Positions 53,502 to 61,932 of a DNA stretch of 64,000 bases are shown piece by piece. Origin of the DNA: CAZYTM01 sp964649725 (GTDB lineage Bacteria; Desulfobacterota; Desulfuromonadia; Geobacterales; Geobacteraceae); the NCBI GenBank assembly GCA_964649725.1, contig CAZYTM010000004.1:124001-188000 (forward strand), given 5' to 3'. Position 1 is the first letter of the stretch, and every line of letters begins with the position of its first letter. A program made the position numbers and the translations under genes. The notes under the pieces were generated by a model. It saw only the letters and a program-made list of their open reading frames with translations. It had not been told where the DNA came from and made no database searches.

Positions 53502-54878
53502 ATGTCTTCACGAATATTGATTGTTGATGATGAACTGAGCATGCGAGAGTTCCTTTCTATTCTGTTGGAACGTGAAGGATATTCTGTCACTATGGCAGAG
53601 ACAGCAGAAGATGCCGAGCAGTGCATTGGGGCTGAGAATTTCGATCTTGTAGTATCTGATGTAAATATGCCTGGTCTCGATGGTCTTACTCTTTTGAAAA
53701 GGATAAAGGACGTTTCACCTGATACAGCAGTTTTGATGATAACTGCCTTTTCTACTGCTGAACAGGCAGTGGAAGCGATGAAGTCTGGTGCCTATGACTA
53801 TATTGCAAAGCCATTCAAAGTAGATGAAATAAAAGTTCTGGTGCGGAATGCATTGGAAAAGAGTGAGCTGCAGCGGGAGAACAGAAGGCTTCGTCAGGAA
53901 GTAGCAGAACGTTTTGGTTTCAATGGTTTGGTTGGCAGATGTAAAAAGATGCGGGATATTTATGAATTAATCGAAAAAGTTGCTGCAAGTAATGTAAGTG
54001 TCCTCATCCTTGGGGAGAGCGGGACTGGTAAGGAGCTTGCCGCCAGGGCCATTCACGATAATAGCCAGCGCAATAAACGTCCCTTTGTGGCAATTAACTG
54101 TGGAGCAATACCGGAGACCTTGATAGAGAGTGAATTATTCGGCCATCGGCGAGGTGCATTTACCGGAGCAATAGCCGATCGTGCCGGACTCTTTCAGCAA
54201 GCTGAGGGTGGTACGCTATTCCTTGATGAGATCGGCGAGATTCCTTTACATCTGCAGACCAAGCTGTTACGTGTCCTTCAGGAACGTGAGTATCGTCAGA
54301 TTGGTGGTACGGAATCATTTAAGACTGATGTGCGGATAGTTGCAGCTTCGAACCGTGATCTTGAAGATCATGTGAAAGAGGGGACATTCCGCGAAGATCT
54401 TTATTACCGCCTAAATGTAGTCCAATTTACCTTGCCACCACTTCGGGAAAGACCGGAAGATATTCCACTGCTGCTCGACTTTTTTCATGATAAATTCTAT
54501 GCCGGTGAGAGGGTAGATAAAATAGTTACCCCTGAAGCACTGCGCGCTCTGCTTGCCTATCCTTTCCCGGGTAATGTGCGAGAGCTGGAAAATCTTGTTG
54601 AGCGTTGTCTTGTGCTCGGCCATAAGACATTGACATTGGAATGTATGCCGGCCCGGATTGCAGATTTCCAACAGGATAAACAGTTCTCCGGCATGCGGGA
54701 ATTGACAGAAGTGGGGATGAATCTGGAAGCGTATCTGGATGGAATAGAAAAACAGTTTCTTGTCCAGGCGCTGAAACGTAGTGGCGGAGTGAAGAATAAG
54801 GCGGCTGCCTTGCTCGGCATGACTTTTCGTTCGTTCCGTTACCGGCTGGCAAAATTCAACATGGATGATAATGAATAA
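53502..54878 (+). CDS. pilR: Sigma-54 response regulator PilR
   Basis: 458 residues: receiver (1-120; Asp in VVSDVNMPG, Lys in YIAKPFK), AAA+ domain with GESGTGKELAARAI, an intact GAFTGA loop, and a Fis-type HTH (VKNKAAALLGMTFRSFRYRL). It activates sigma-54 promoters. The pilin gene follows directly, with a -24/-12 promoter and two upstream palindromes, so the target is clear. In most Geobacter genomes pilS precedes pilR; here tmRNA does. Codon use is more GC-rich than in genes before 53 kb. Confidence 0.92.
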   Translation: MSSRILIVDDELSMREFLSILLEREGYSVTMAETAEDAEQCIGAENFDLVVSDVNMPGLDGLTLLKRIKDVSPDTAVLMITAFSTAEQAVEAMKSGAYDYIAKPFKVDEIKVLVRNALEKSELQRENRRLRQEVAERFGFNGLVGRCKKMRDIYELIEKVAASNVSVLILGESGTGKELAARAIHDNSQRNKRPFVAINCGAIPETLIESELFGHRRGAFTGAIADRAGLFQQAEGGTLFLDEIGEIPLHLQTKLLRVLQEREYRQIGGTESFKTDVRIVAASNRDLEDHVKEGTFREDLYYRLNVVQFTLPPLRERPEDIPLLLDFFHDKFYAGERVDKIVTPEALRALLAYPFPGNVRELENLVERCLVLGHKTLTLECMPARIADFQQDKQFSGMRELTEVGMNLEAYLDGIEKQFLVQALKRSGGVKNKAAALLGMTFRSFRYRLAKFNMDDNE

Positions 54879-54896
54879 TTTGAAAAGACCTTCAAG

Positions 54897-54915
54897 GGTG
54901 ACAAATAATGTCACC
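54897..54915 (+). promoter_or_regulatory. Palindrome, candidate PilR binding site 1
   Basis: Perfect inverted repeat GGTGACA-AATAA-TGTCACC. It carries the TGTC half-site reported for Pseudomonas PilR. It lies about 100 bases upstream of the sigma-54 promoter, a normal enhancer distance. Confidence 0.55.
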
Positions 54916-54945
54916 ATGTGGACGACAGGGGCTAATTTGAGGCAA

Positions 54946-54963
54946 TTGTCGATAATTTGACAA
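54946..54963 (+). promoter_or_regulatory. Palindrome, candidate PilR binding site 2
   Basis: TTGTC-GATAATTT-GACAA, a perfect five-base inverted repeat with the same TGTC/GACA half-sites as site 1, with centres about 49 bases apart (close to five helical turns). Confidence 0.5.
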
Positions 54964-55014
54964 AAAAATCATTTCTAACTGCTTGAAATACAAAGGTGCA
55001 GTGGGTATAATTAT

Positions 55015-55032
55015 TTGGCACGGAAATGGCTA
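55015..55032 (+). promoter_or_regulatory. Sigma-54 promoter of pilA
   Basis: TTGGCACGGAAATGGCTA: GG at 55017-55018 and GC at 55029-55030 are ten bases apart, the required -24/-12 spacing, and the -24 box TTGGCACG is perfect. The start of transcription should be near 55042, leaving a leader of about 90 bases before pilA. Confidence 0.8.
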
Positions 55033-55129
55033 CGTAAATACTAAATTTAAAGCGGTAATAGGGCAAGCCGATAAGTATCTGAAGGTTCAGATTTATCAGC
55101 GCCATCAAATCACACGAAAGGAGAACACT

Positions 55130-55354
55130 ATGTTGAAAAATCTCACAAGCAACAAAGGTTTCACCCTCATCGAGCTGTTGATCGTCGTAGCGATCATCGG
55201 TATCCTGGCTGCCATCGCCATCCCGCAGTTTTCCGCCTATCGGCAGAAGGCATACAACAGCGCAGGGAACTCAGACGTGAAAAACTGGAAAACCGGACAG
55301 GAAGCATACAATGCAGATTTCCAGACATATCCTGCTGCTTACTGGCAAAACTAA
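55130..55354 (+). CDS. pilA: Geobacter-type short PilA (PilA-N), aromatic-rich
   Basis: 74-residue prepilin. The leader MLKNLTSNKG ends in Gly, followed by Phe1 and Glu5 of the mature pilin, the prepilin peptidase site. The mature chain is 64 residues, mostly the alpha1 helix, and lacks the globular head, as in Geobacter. Aromatic residues number ten, including two Trp: F1, F24, Y27, Y32, W43, Y50, F54, Y57, Y61, W62. G. sulfurreducens PilA has six, with no Trp. The start at 55130 has GAAAGGAG. An in-frame ATG at 54983 lies upstream of the promoter and cannot be the start. The globular part is encoded by the next gene. Confidence 0.95.
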   Translation: MLKNLTSNKGFTLIELLIVVAIIGILAAIAIPQFSAYRQKAYNSAGNSDVKNWKTGQEAYNADFQTYPAAYWQN

Positions 55355-55378
55355 TTTTTATCAATATTGGAGGATTAT

Positions 55379-55786
55379 ATGAAAAAAATTATAGCTTTTT
55401 CTCTTCTGGTTTTACTAGCTTTCGGAGCCAATGTTTTTGCTGCCGAACTGGCTACCAATACCCCTACTACTCAGGGGGCAGCTGTTTTTGGCGCCCCTGA
55501 CGCTACTGTAGCAGCTACTATGGCAAACAGGCTAGTAAGTCTGTCCAAAGGTGTAATGGGACTAGTCAATTTTGTAGCTGATACAACCAATAAGACCAGT
55601 GTTGGTTATGTAATTGCCTGCTTACATACAAGCGGCACAAAATTATCTGGGACCTCCAATGATTCCACCAAGATATATTGGAAGCAAACAGCTAGTACTG
55701 CATCTGCTGATTTTAAATCTGCTGCAGGTACAAATTCTGTAGGCTCTGATAATTTTGCTGCCGGATTAGGGTGGACAGAATATTGA
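55379..55786 (+). CDS. PilA-C partner protein (short pilin chaperone, Spc-like)
   Basis: 135 residues with a signal peptide (cleavage near FAA) and a secreted domain of about 115 residues, rich in Ala, Ser, Thr and Asn, ending GLGWTEY. It is equivalent by position and size to GSU1497, which pairs with PilA-N in a heterodimer and stabilises it. It is 24 bases downstream of pilA with GGAGG before the ATG, so they share the transcript. A terminator follows. Confidence 0.88.
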   Translation: MKKIIAFSLLVLLAFGANVFAAELATNTPTTQGAAVFGAPDATVAATMANRLVSLSKGVMGLVNFVADTTNKTSVGYVIACLHTSGTKLSGTSNDSTKIYWKQTASTASADFKSAAGTNSVGSDNFAAGLGWTEY

Positions 55787-55810
55787 TTAATTGTTGTTAA
55801 TAGGTTATCT

Positions 55811-55842
55811 GAGCGGGGTACTGATGTGCCCCGCTTTTTTTA
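55811..55842 (+). terminator. Rho-independent terminator after pilin genes
   Basis: AGCGGGG (55812-55818) pairs with CCCCGCT (55829-55835) and is followed by T6-7. It ends the pilA transcript and separates it from the exporter genes. Confidence 0.9.
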
Positions 55843-55857
55843 TAGAAGGGGGCTGTA

Positions 55858-56652
55858 GTGGTTGCAACTATCATGATAACATTGAAAGGCATTTTTCGGG
55901 ACCGGGTCTTTCAGGGGATAATGGCGCTATCGCTGTTGTTATTTTTTGTGCCATCCGGCGCATCGCTCTCAATGCGCCAGGTTACGGAACTCTCCATCAC
56001 CCTTTCCCTCTCCCTTATCTCCTTTATTTTACTGCTTTTATCAGTATTTCTTGGAGCTACATCAATCTGGAAGGATATGGAGCGCCGTTATACATATAGT
56101 GTATTGAGCCTGCCTATGAGCCGAAGCTCCTATCTGTTGGGAAGATTCTTCGGGCTGGCTCTATTTCTCAGTTTGACCTCGCTCTTTCTTGGCAGTCTGG
56201 CATGCGTAATGGTTAAAATAGCCTCTGGAATCTACCCTTCCGAACGACCGTTAGTGTGGAGTTTTATCCTATTAGCAATCTTCTTTGCAAATCTCAAATA
56301 CATCTTGCTGGTGGGGGTGGCGTTACTCTTGTCAACGGTCAGCACCTCCTTCTTTTTACCTATATTTGGTACAATTTGCACCTTTCTTGCTAGTAGCATT
56401 ACCCAGCAGGTTTATGAATATGTTAACTCTCCGGCTTCTGCCCAAGCTGTTTCTCCACAACTGAAGCCTTTGATTACGCTTGTCTATTACCTGCTGCCAA
56501 ATCTTTCTGCGTTTGATCTAAAGGTAAATGCTATATATGGTATTGCACCCGACATGTCTGGTCTGTTGCTGACAGTGGCCTATTTTGCTGTTTACACCAC
56601 ACTGTTGCTGGGAGGCGCTGCATTTGTGTTCGGCAGGAGGGAGATGAAGTGA
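55858..56652 (+). CDS. ABC-2 type permease near pilin genes
   Basis: 264 residues, start GTG with GGGGG upstream. Six membrane helices are visible (about 18-35, 45-68, 98-125, 138-165, 168-190, 235-258), the ABC-2 permease layout. The permease probably pairs with the ATPase two genes downstream. G. sulfurreducens has a similar gene just after its pilA pair (GSU1498 area), so this order is conserved. The substrate is unknown. The stop overlaps the next start. Confidence 0.82.
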   Translation: MVATIMITLKGIFRDRVFQGIMALSLLLFFVPSGASLSMRQVTELSITLSLSLISFILLLLSVFLGATSIWKDMERRYTYSVLSLPMSRSSYLLGRFFGLALFLSLTSLFLGSLACVMVKIASGIYPSERPLVWSFILLAIFFANLKYILLVGVALLLSTVSTSFFLPIFGTICTFLASSITQQVYEYVNSPASAQAVSPQLKPLITLVYYLLPNLSAFDLKVNAIYGIAPDMSGLLLTVAYFAVYTTLLLGGAAFVFGRREMK

Positions 56653-57521
56653 TTCATCGAACACCTATTATTATGCTCCTGGTTGGGCTTCTCTTCTATA
56701 GCCTGGTGATCGGACCATTTGCTTCGTATATGCGCAACAAGCCGATTGAAGAAAAACTGGGGTATGTCCCAAGCATCAAGATACTTAAGCCGATAAGCTT
56801 TGACCAGAAAGAGTTGACCGCGGCATTGCTGGTTTTCAAGGTAATCGTATATTTTGGTGCTCTGATGGATAAATCATCGGCAGGGACCATAATTGAACAG
56901 CAGCCCGATTTGCAGGGTATGTCACGGTTGCTGCATAATGCTGTACATCTGGACCCGTATAATAAAGACGCCTATTATTTTGCGCAAGGATTTTTGACCT
57001 GGGATGCCCGACAATTCAAGATAGCCAATGATCTGCTCGATTATGGCATGAAATACCGCACATGGGATTGGCAACTACCATATTTTGCCGGCTTCAACAG
57101 TGCATATTTTCTGCATGATTACAAAAAGGCAGCTGACTACTATAAGCAGGCAGGGGATTTAAGTGGCATTAACTTGATTCAGCAGTTAGCCGGTCGCTAC
57201 ATGCAGGAATCCGGGCAGACTGATCTGGCTATCGCATATCTTTCCGCTATGGCAAAAGGTGAGAGAAATATTACCTTAAAAAAATCCTTTTTAACACGTT
57301 TGAGCGCATTCAAAGAAGTGAAGCGGATCGAGGTGGCGCGCGACAAGTTCAGGGTATCACGCGGTACTATGCCGGCAACTATTGAACAATTGATTGTCGC
57401 CGGTTATCTCTCGTCAGCTCCTGTCGATCCCTATGGTGGACGTTTTTTTTTAGAACAAGGGGGTAAGGTTGCTACAACCAGTAAATTTGCTTTTGGCTCT
57501 GCAATGAAGGATAGTAAGTGA
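56649..57521 (+). CDS. TPR-like membrane-anchored protein in exporter operon
   Basis: 290 residues, GTG start overlapping the permease stop. One N-terminal membrane helix (about 8-28) is followed by a helical repeat domain (about 85-220; DPYNKDAYYFAQGFL, YKQAGDLSGINLI). A C-terminal segment, GTMPATIEQLIVAGYL then VDPYGGRFFLE, resembles the tail of pseudopilins and of secretion-system TPR proteins. It may scaffold the permease or recognise cargo. I do not know its function. Confidence 0.75.
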   Translation: MIHRTPIIMLLVGLLFYSLVIGPFASYMRNKPIEEKLGYVPSIKILKPISFDQKELTAALLVFKVIVYFGALMDKSSAGTIIEQQPDLQGMSRLLHNAVHLDPYNKDAYYFAQGFLTWDARQFKIANDLLDYGMKYRTWDWQLPYFAGFNSAYFLHDYKKAADYYKQAGDLSGINLIQQLAGRYMQESGQTDLAIAYLSAMAKGERNITLKKSFLTRLSAFKEVKRIEVARDKFRVSRGTMPATIEQLIVAGYLSSAPVDPYGGRFFLEQGGKVATTSKFAFGSAMKDSK

Positions 57522-57538
57522 TTATGCGGGAGAGAGAG

Positions 57539-58402
57539 ATGAATGCCATAGAGATAGCAGGTTTGAGCAAGCAGTTTGCCGGAAAACGGATGGCAAAAGT
57601 AGATGCTCTGAAGGATATTGATCTGACTGTTTCCGCAGGGGAAGTGTTCGGTTTTCTGGGGCCGAATGGCGCCGGTAAGAGCACAACCATCAAACTGTTG
57701 ATGGGTTTATTACGGCCAACCTCCGGAACATCGAAGATCATGGGTATGGATACCGTTCATGCAGAATCACGACGTAATGTCGGCTACCTTCCGGAGAATC
57801 CCGCTTTTTATGATTATTTGAGCGCCGAGGAGTATATTGCTTTTGTCGGCTCGCAATTCAGGATGGAGAGTAAGCTGCTTGCACAGCGATCGGAGCAGGT
57901 ACTGAAACGTCTCGATCTGTGGGAGGCCCGTAAGCGACCCATGCGCGGTTACAGCAAAGGGATGGTGCAGAGGGTGGGGTTGGCACAGGCGCTGGTTCAC
58001 GATCCAGATATCTATATTCTGGACGAGCCGATGAGTGGTCTTGACCCGATTGGACGTGCGCTGGTCAAGGAGATTATCCTAGATCTCAAGCAACGGGGTA
58101 AATGTATTTTCTTCAGTACCCATATCACCGATGATGTGGAAAAAGTATGTGATAGGGTAGGGGTCATCAACAAGGGGCAGATGCTTGTTGTGGACAGTGT
58201 TGAAGCTATTCTTCAGCGCGGCATAGAAGGGTATGAGGTAACGGTGATCTCTCCTGATGGCTTAACTGAGGAGCATTTTCTGGGGAAAGACGCTTTACAG
58301 CCTTTTATCAAACAGTCTGTCAGTAAACAACAATCAATAGCAAAGATTGAACCGCGCCGAAAGGATATGGAGGCGTTTTTCCTTGAAATCGTGTCTCAGT
58401 AG
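57539..58402 (+). CDS. ABC transporter ATP-binding protein
   Basis: 287 residues from the ATG at 57539 with GGGAGAGAGAG before it (a GTG at 57518 overlaps the previous gene). Walker A is GPNGAGKST, the signature YSKGMVQRVGLAQ replaces LSGGQ, and Walker B is IYILDEPMSGLDP. The signature with a Ser-Lys-Gly is typical of ABC-2 exporters of the NatA/Gld type. It powers the permease encoded two genes upstream. Confidence 0.9.
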   Translation: MNAIEIAGLSKQFAGKRMAKVDALKDIDLTVSAGEVFGFLGPNGAGKSTTIKLLMGLLRPTSGTSKIMGMDTVHAESRRNVGYLPENPAFYDYLSAEEYIAFVGSQFRMESKLLAQRSEQVLKRLDLWEARKRPMRGYSKGMVQRVGLAQALVHDPDIYILDEPMSGLDPIGRALVKEIILDLKQRGKCIFFSTHITDDVEKVCDRVGVINKGQMLVVDSVEAILQRGIEGYEVTVISPDGLTEEHFLGKDALQPFIKQSVSKQQSIAKIEPRRKDMEAFFLEIVSQ

Positions 58403-60098
58403 CAATTTGCTGCGTTATCCCTTGCTAGTCCCAGTACTTCTTGTCGCCTTAATTCTGGTGGTATATTATCCAGCCCTGTTTAGCGGCATCCACCTGATCG
58501 ATGATCCGGGGATAATTGCCAAATATACTGCTTCCCCAGCACTGTCAAGCATTCTGCTGCCCGGCAACAGCTATTATTATCGACCACTATTAGAGCTTTC
58601 CTTTTACCTGGATAATAAGTTTTGGGGGATGGAGCCATGTACGATGCATCTGGAAAATATCCTGCTGCATTGTGCAAACAGTTTATTGGTATTCCTGCTG
58701 GCTCGCAGGATCTATTGTGACGATATAAATCCTTTGATGCCTGTTTTTGCAACTCTGCTCTTTGCTCTGCACCCGGTTAATGTGGAAGCCGTTGCCTGGA
58801 TCGCCGGAAGAACCGATCCACTGCTTACTATCTTTATTCTCGCGGCATTTTATTTCAGTCTTCGATGGCTAGATAGACCCCGCAAGCAGGATATGATTAT
58901 AGCTTTACTTATGTTATGCGCCGCTCTTTTAGTCAAAGAGACGGCGCTTGCTTTTGGTGCGGTAATTCTTTTGCTTGCCATGGCATGGCCGGGAGCAGCC
59001 ACGGGTCGACAGCGGTTAATGTCGGCCGTCACTATTTTAGTACTTCTACTACTGCTGGTCATAACGACACTGGTAATCCGCGGCGGCGGTAGGAGTGGTC
59101 TAAGCAGATTTATTATCGGATCGGATTTTCAGGTGGTTCACGCAATTAAGGATGCACTGATTGCACTCGGTTTTTATATCAAGAAATTGATCATTCCTTT
59201 TCCACTCAATTTTGCCATAGCAGAAGTGCATCCACTTAATGGTCTTCTGGTGTTAATAGCCATTCCATTGTTGTGGCTGGTGTTTTGTCGTTTCCGCTTG
59301 TCGGGACTACTTTTTCTATCAGCGATACTCCTTCTCCTGCCAGCACTAACTTTAGCTGTTAAGCAGATCGCCTGGACACCCATTGCTGAGCGCTATCTGT
59401 ATCTCTCGACGGCTTTTACTGCACTTGGTCTGACAGGTATTATCCAATCGTTGCACAAAAGATATCCCGCTATAATTCTATTCCCGCTTGTTCTGGTACT
59501 TTGTGGTTTCGGGTTTAGTAGTTTCCAACGAAATATTCTCTGGGGTAATTCATTGTCCTTCTTTCAGGATACTGTTAACAAATCACCTGAATTTGGCTCT
59601 GCGTACTATTCTCTTGGCAGCCTTCTCATGCAACAGGGGGAAATTGACAAGGCTGTCGAGGCCTTTGTTAATGCTGATCGGCTAAATAAGCGAGCCTCAA
59701 TATGCTACCCAATAAAATTAAGCATTATGAATACGTTTGTTGTCAAAGGTAGATATTGTGATGCCAGAGCTTATTTTTTTGACCTCTTTAAGGAAAAAAA
59801 CTTTGCTCCAGTGGATTTTCTTGAATTATTATATCTATCTGATAGTAAATGGTTGGAGTCGATTGAAAACGATAGGAAAATAGCATTGGCTCAGGATATA
59901 CTGGAAACACTTCGGCTACTTTATCAGAAAAATCAGGATCCGTTTTGGTTGTATCAGAGTGGCAAGATGGCACTTGTTGTAGGAGATTCCAGCATGGCTT
60001 CTGAATTTTTCCATAAGGCATATTCCACCGCTCCAACGAATTCCCATTATAAGGGTGCAGCCAGAACTTATTATATGAGACTGGATGCGGTGAAATGA
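58383..60098 (+). CDS. PMT-like glycosyltransferase with C-terminal TPR (Tmtc-like)
   Basis: 571 residues from a TTG at 58383 with GGAGG nine bases upstream; an earlier start at 58347 overlaps the ATPase gene by 56 bases. About ten membrane helices come first, with a loop holding HLIDDPGII (acidic residues of the PMT/ArnT active site) and HPVNVEAVAWIAGRTDP. A soluble C-terminal TPR region (about 400-565) follows. Tmtc-type proteins use lipid-linked sugars to O-glycosylate proteins; here pilin or exported proteins are possible targets. Its place in a pilus locus supports this, as an inference. Confidence 0.82.
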   Translation: MKSCLSSNLLRYPLLVPVLLVALILVVYYPALFSGIHLIDDPGIIAKYTASPALSSILLPGNSYYYRPLLELSFYLDNKFWGMEPCTMHLENILLHCANSLLVFLLARRIYCDDINPLMPVFATLLFALHPVNVEAVAWIAGRTDPLLTIFILAAFYFSLRWLDRPRKQDMIIALLMLCAALLVKETALAFGAVILLLAMAWPGAATGRQRLMSAVTILVLLLLLVITTLVIRGGGRSGLSRFIIGSDFQVVHAIKDALIALGFYIKKLIIPFPLNFAIAEVHPLNGLLVLIAIPLLWLVFCRFRLSGLLFLSAILLLLPALTLAVKQIAWTPIAERYLYLSTAFTALGLTGIIQSLHKRYPAIILFPLVLVLCGFGFSSFQRNILWGNSLSFFQDTVNKSPEFGSAYYSLGSLLMQQGEIDKAVEAFVNADRLNKRASICYPIKLSIMNTFVVKGRYCDARAYFFDLFKEKNFAPVDFLELLYLSDSKWLESIENDRKIALAQDILETLRLLYQKNQDPFWLYQSGKMALVVGDSSMASEFFHKAYSTAPTNSHYKGAARTYYMRLDAVK

Positions 60099-60937
60099 TA
60101 TCCGTATATCTGACCATAATGCGTCCTACGCAGTGGCTTAAAAACCTGATGCTGTTTTTCCCGCCATTTCTGGCAGGGCAAATACTCTTCCCAGGTGTAA
60201 TAATCAGGGGATTAGTCCCATTTGGCGCTTTTTGTCTGGTTTCCAGTGCCGGATATATTCTGAATGATCTCACTGACCGTGACAGGGATGTTTATCATCC
60301 TCTAAAGCGCTTGCGGCCGATACCTTCCGGCGCTGTCAGCTTGTCCGGCGCACGCACGTTCTCTGCTTTTCTGCTGACAAGTGGTATGATGCTGGCATAT
60401 TTCATCTCTATCCAGTTTCTTTTGCTGCTGACGGGTTACTTTTTCATTTCAACTATATATTCTCTGCGGTTGAAAACCATTCCGGTTGTAGATCTTTTCT
60501 CTATTTCAGCCGGTTTTTTGATCCGTCTCCAGGCTGGTGGCGAGCTGTTTCATGTGCCAATTTCTCCGTGGCTGTTTTTAACGGTTTTTTTACTGGCAGT
60601 TTTTCTCAGTACGGGAAAACGATTAAGCGAATCACATTCTCTGGGAGATATGGCGGGGGAGCACCGCGTAAGTCTGGCGCACTACCCGCCTGGTTTTCTC
60701 AGTGGCTCGATGTATATGACCGGCGGGGCCGTGCTGGTATCATATGCCATGTATACGCTGAACAGGCAGATGCTCATATACAGTGTTCCGTTATGCCTTT
60801 TTGGCTTGCTGCGCTATATGTTTCGTGTCAGTTCAGGAAAGTGTGGGGACCCGACAGAATCGCTGCTTAAGGATAGGGTGTTGTTTGTGGTTGGCCTTTT
60901 GTGGGTGGTAATAGTTGTCTGGAACATATACCTGTGA
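60095..60937 (+). CDS. UbiA-family prenyltransferase (DPPR synthase-like)
   Basis: 280 residues, eight or so membrane helices. The first Asp-rich motif is NDLTDRDRDVYHPLKRLRP (about 65-83), and a second lies near SAGFLIRLQAG. The HP-x-K-x-x-RP form is like decaprenyl-phosphate phosphoribosyltransferase rather than quinone prenyltransferases. That enzyme makes polyprenyl-phosphate ribose, the arabinose donor precursor. Its ATG overlaps the previous stop and its stop overlaps the next gene (GTGA). Confidence 0.82.
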   Translation: MISVYLTIMRPTQWLKNLMLFFPPFLAGQILFPGVIIRGLVPFGAFCLVSSAGYILNDLTDRDRDVYHPLKRLRPIPSGAVSLSGARTFSAFLLTSGMMLAYFISIQFLLLLTGYFFISTIYSLRLKTIPVVDLFSISAGFLIRLQAGGELFHVPISPWLFLTVFLLAVFLSTGKRLSESHSLGDMAGEHRVSLAHYPPGFLSGSMYMTGGAVLVSYAMYTLNRQMLIYSVPLCLFGLLRYMFRVSSGKCGDPTESLLKDRVLFVVGLLWVVIVVWNIYL

Positions 60938-61932
60938 ATCGTGTTGCCATAATTCTGGTCAACTGGAACGGCTGGCATGATACCCTCGAATGCCTTGAAA
61001 GCCTGCTGCTCCTAGACTACCCTGATTTTAGGATAGTGATCTGTGACAATGGTTCCAGAGATGACTCACATCATCAAATCAGAAACTGGGCGGATCGTTT
61101 TAAAGTACCCTATGCTGATTACCTGCGTGTTGAGGTTGAGGAGGGGGGGGCACCGTCTGCCGACTGTCTGCTGACTCTGATACGTAATGATGACAATTTG
61201 GGATTTGCTGGGGGGAACAACGTCGGATTGCGTTATGCGATAGCACGTGCTGATATCGACTATTGTTGGTTGTTGAACAATGACACGGTGGTGGAACCAG
61301 ATGCCTTGACCCAACTGGTGGCCCGGATGCAGAAGCAACCAGAAATTGGGATATGTGGCTCAACTATCATGATGTATCATGACCGCCACCGGGTCCAGGC
61401 TCTGGGTGGTGGTCATTATTGCCGCTGGATCGGGCTCCCCTGGCATTATAGAGGTTTTGATCGCCAGGGGAAAGGAATTAATCAGGTGCGGGCCGAGTCA
61501 TGGCTAAACTATGTTGAGGGGGCCTCAATGCTCGTATCGCGGCAGTTCCTTGCTGAGGTCGGTCTGATGTGCGAGGACTACTTCCTCTATTTTGAAGAGG
61601 CTGACTGGGCCATTCGCGCCAAAGGGCGCTTCAGAATGGGGTATGCCTCGCAGAGTGTCGTGTATCACAAGGTGGGCGGTAGTATCGGCACCAGCAGCAA
61701 CCCTGCAAATCAGAGTGATATCAGTGATTATTTCAACATCCGTAACCGCCTTCTATTTACCCGACGGTTCTATCCATATGCGTTTCCGACGGTCTGGCTG
61801 GTAGTTGTCGGGGCCCTTATCATGCGCCTATGTATGGGCAGATGGAATCGAGCCATGATGATTTTCCGTTTGTTGTGCGGCGGTAAAGGTGGACCGATTG
61901 CCATGTTGCCAGAGTATCGTTCCAAGCTATGA
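60934..61932 (+). CDS. GT2 glycosyltransferase, rhamnosyltransferase-like
   Basis: 332 residues from the GTG at 60934 that overlaps the UbiA stop. Motifs are ILVNWNGWHDTLECL, ICDNGSRDDS, the NLGFAGGNNVGLRYA block typical of rhamnosyltransferases, LLNNDTVVEPDAL with the metal-binding Asp, and YFLYFEEADWAIRA. It transfers a sugar in the assembly of a surface polysaccharide. It is coupled to the UbiA-type gene before it and the GT2 gene after it. Confidence 0.9.
   Translation: MNRVAIILVNWNGWHDTLECLESLLLLDYPDFRIVICDNGSRDDSHHQIRNWADRFKVPYADYLRVEVEEGGAPSADCLLTLIRNDDNLGFAGGNNVGLRYAIARADIDYCWLLNNDTVVEPDALTQLVARMQKQPEIGICGSTIMMYHDRHRVQALGGGHYCRWIGLPWHYRGFDRQGKGINQVRAESWLNYVEGASMLVSRQFLAEVGLMCEDYFLYFEEADWAIRAKGRFRMGYASQSVVYHKVGGSIGTSSNPANQSDISDYFNIRNRLLFTRRFYPYAFPTVWLVVVGALIMRLCMGRWNRAMMIFRLLCGGKGGPIAMLPEYRSKL

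Noticed and set aside
54411..54917. 168-codon open frame antisense to the end of pilR
   Set aside because: It mirrors the pilR coding frame, has no ribosome binding site, and its product has no recognisable domain.
54983..55129. In-frame 49-codon extension that would give a longer PilA
   Set aside because: The sigma-54 promoter (55015-55032) lies downstream of this ATG, and the start at 55130 has a strong ribosome binding site and a normal type IV leader.
55791..56099. 102-codon open frame overlapping the ABC permease start
   Set aside because: It runs through the pilin terminator and in another frame of the permease; no ribosome binding site or domain.
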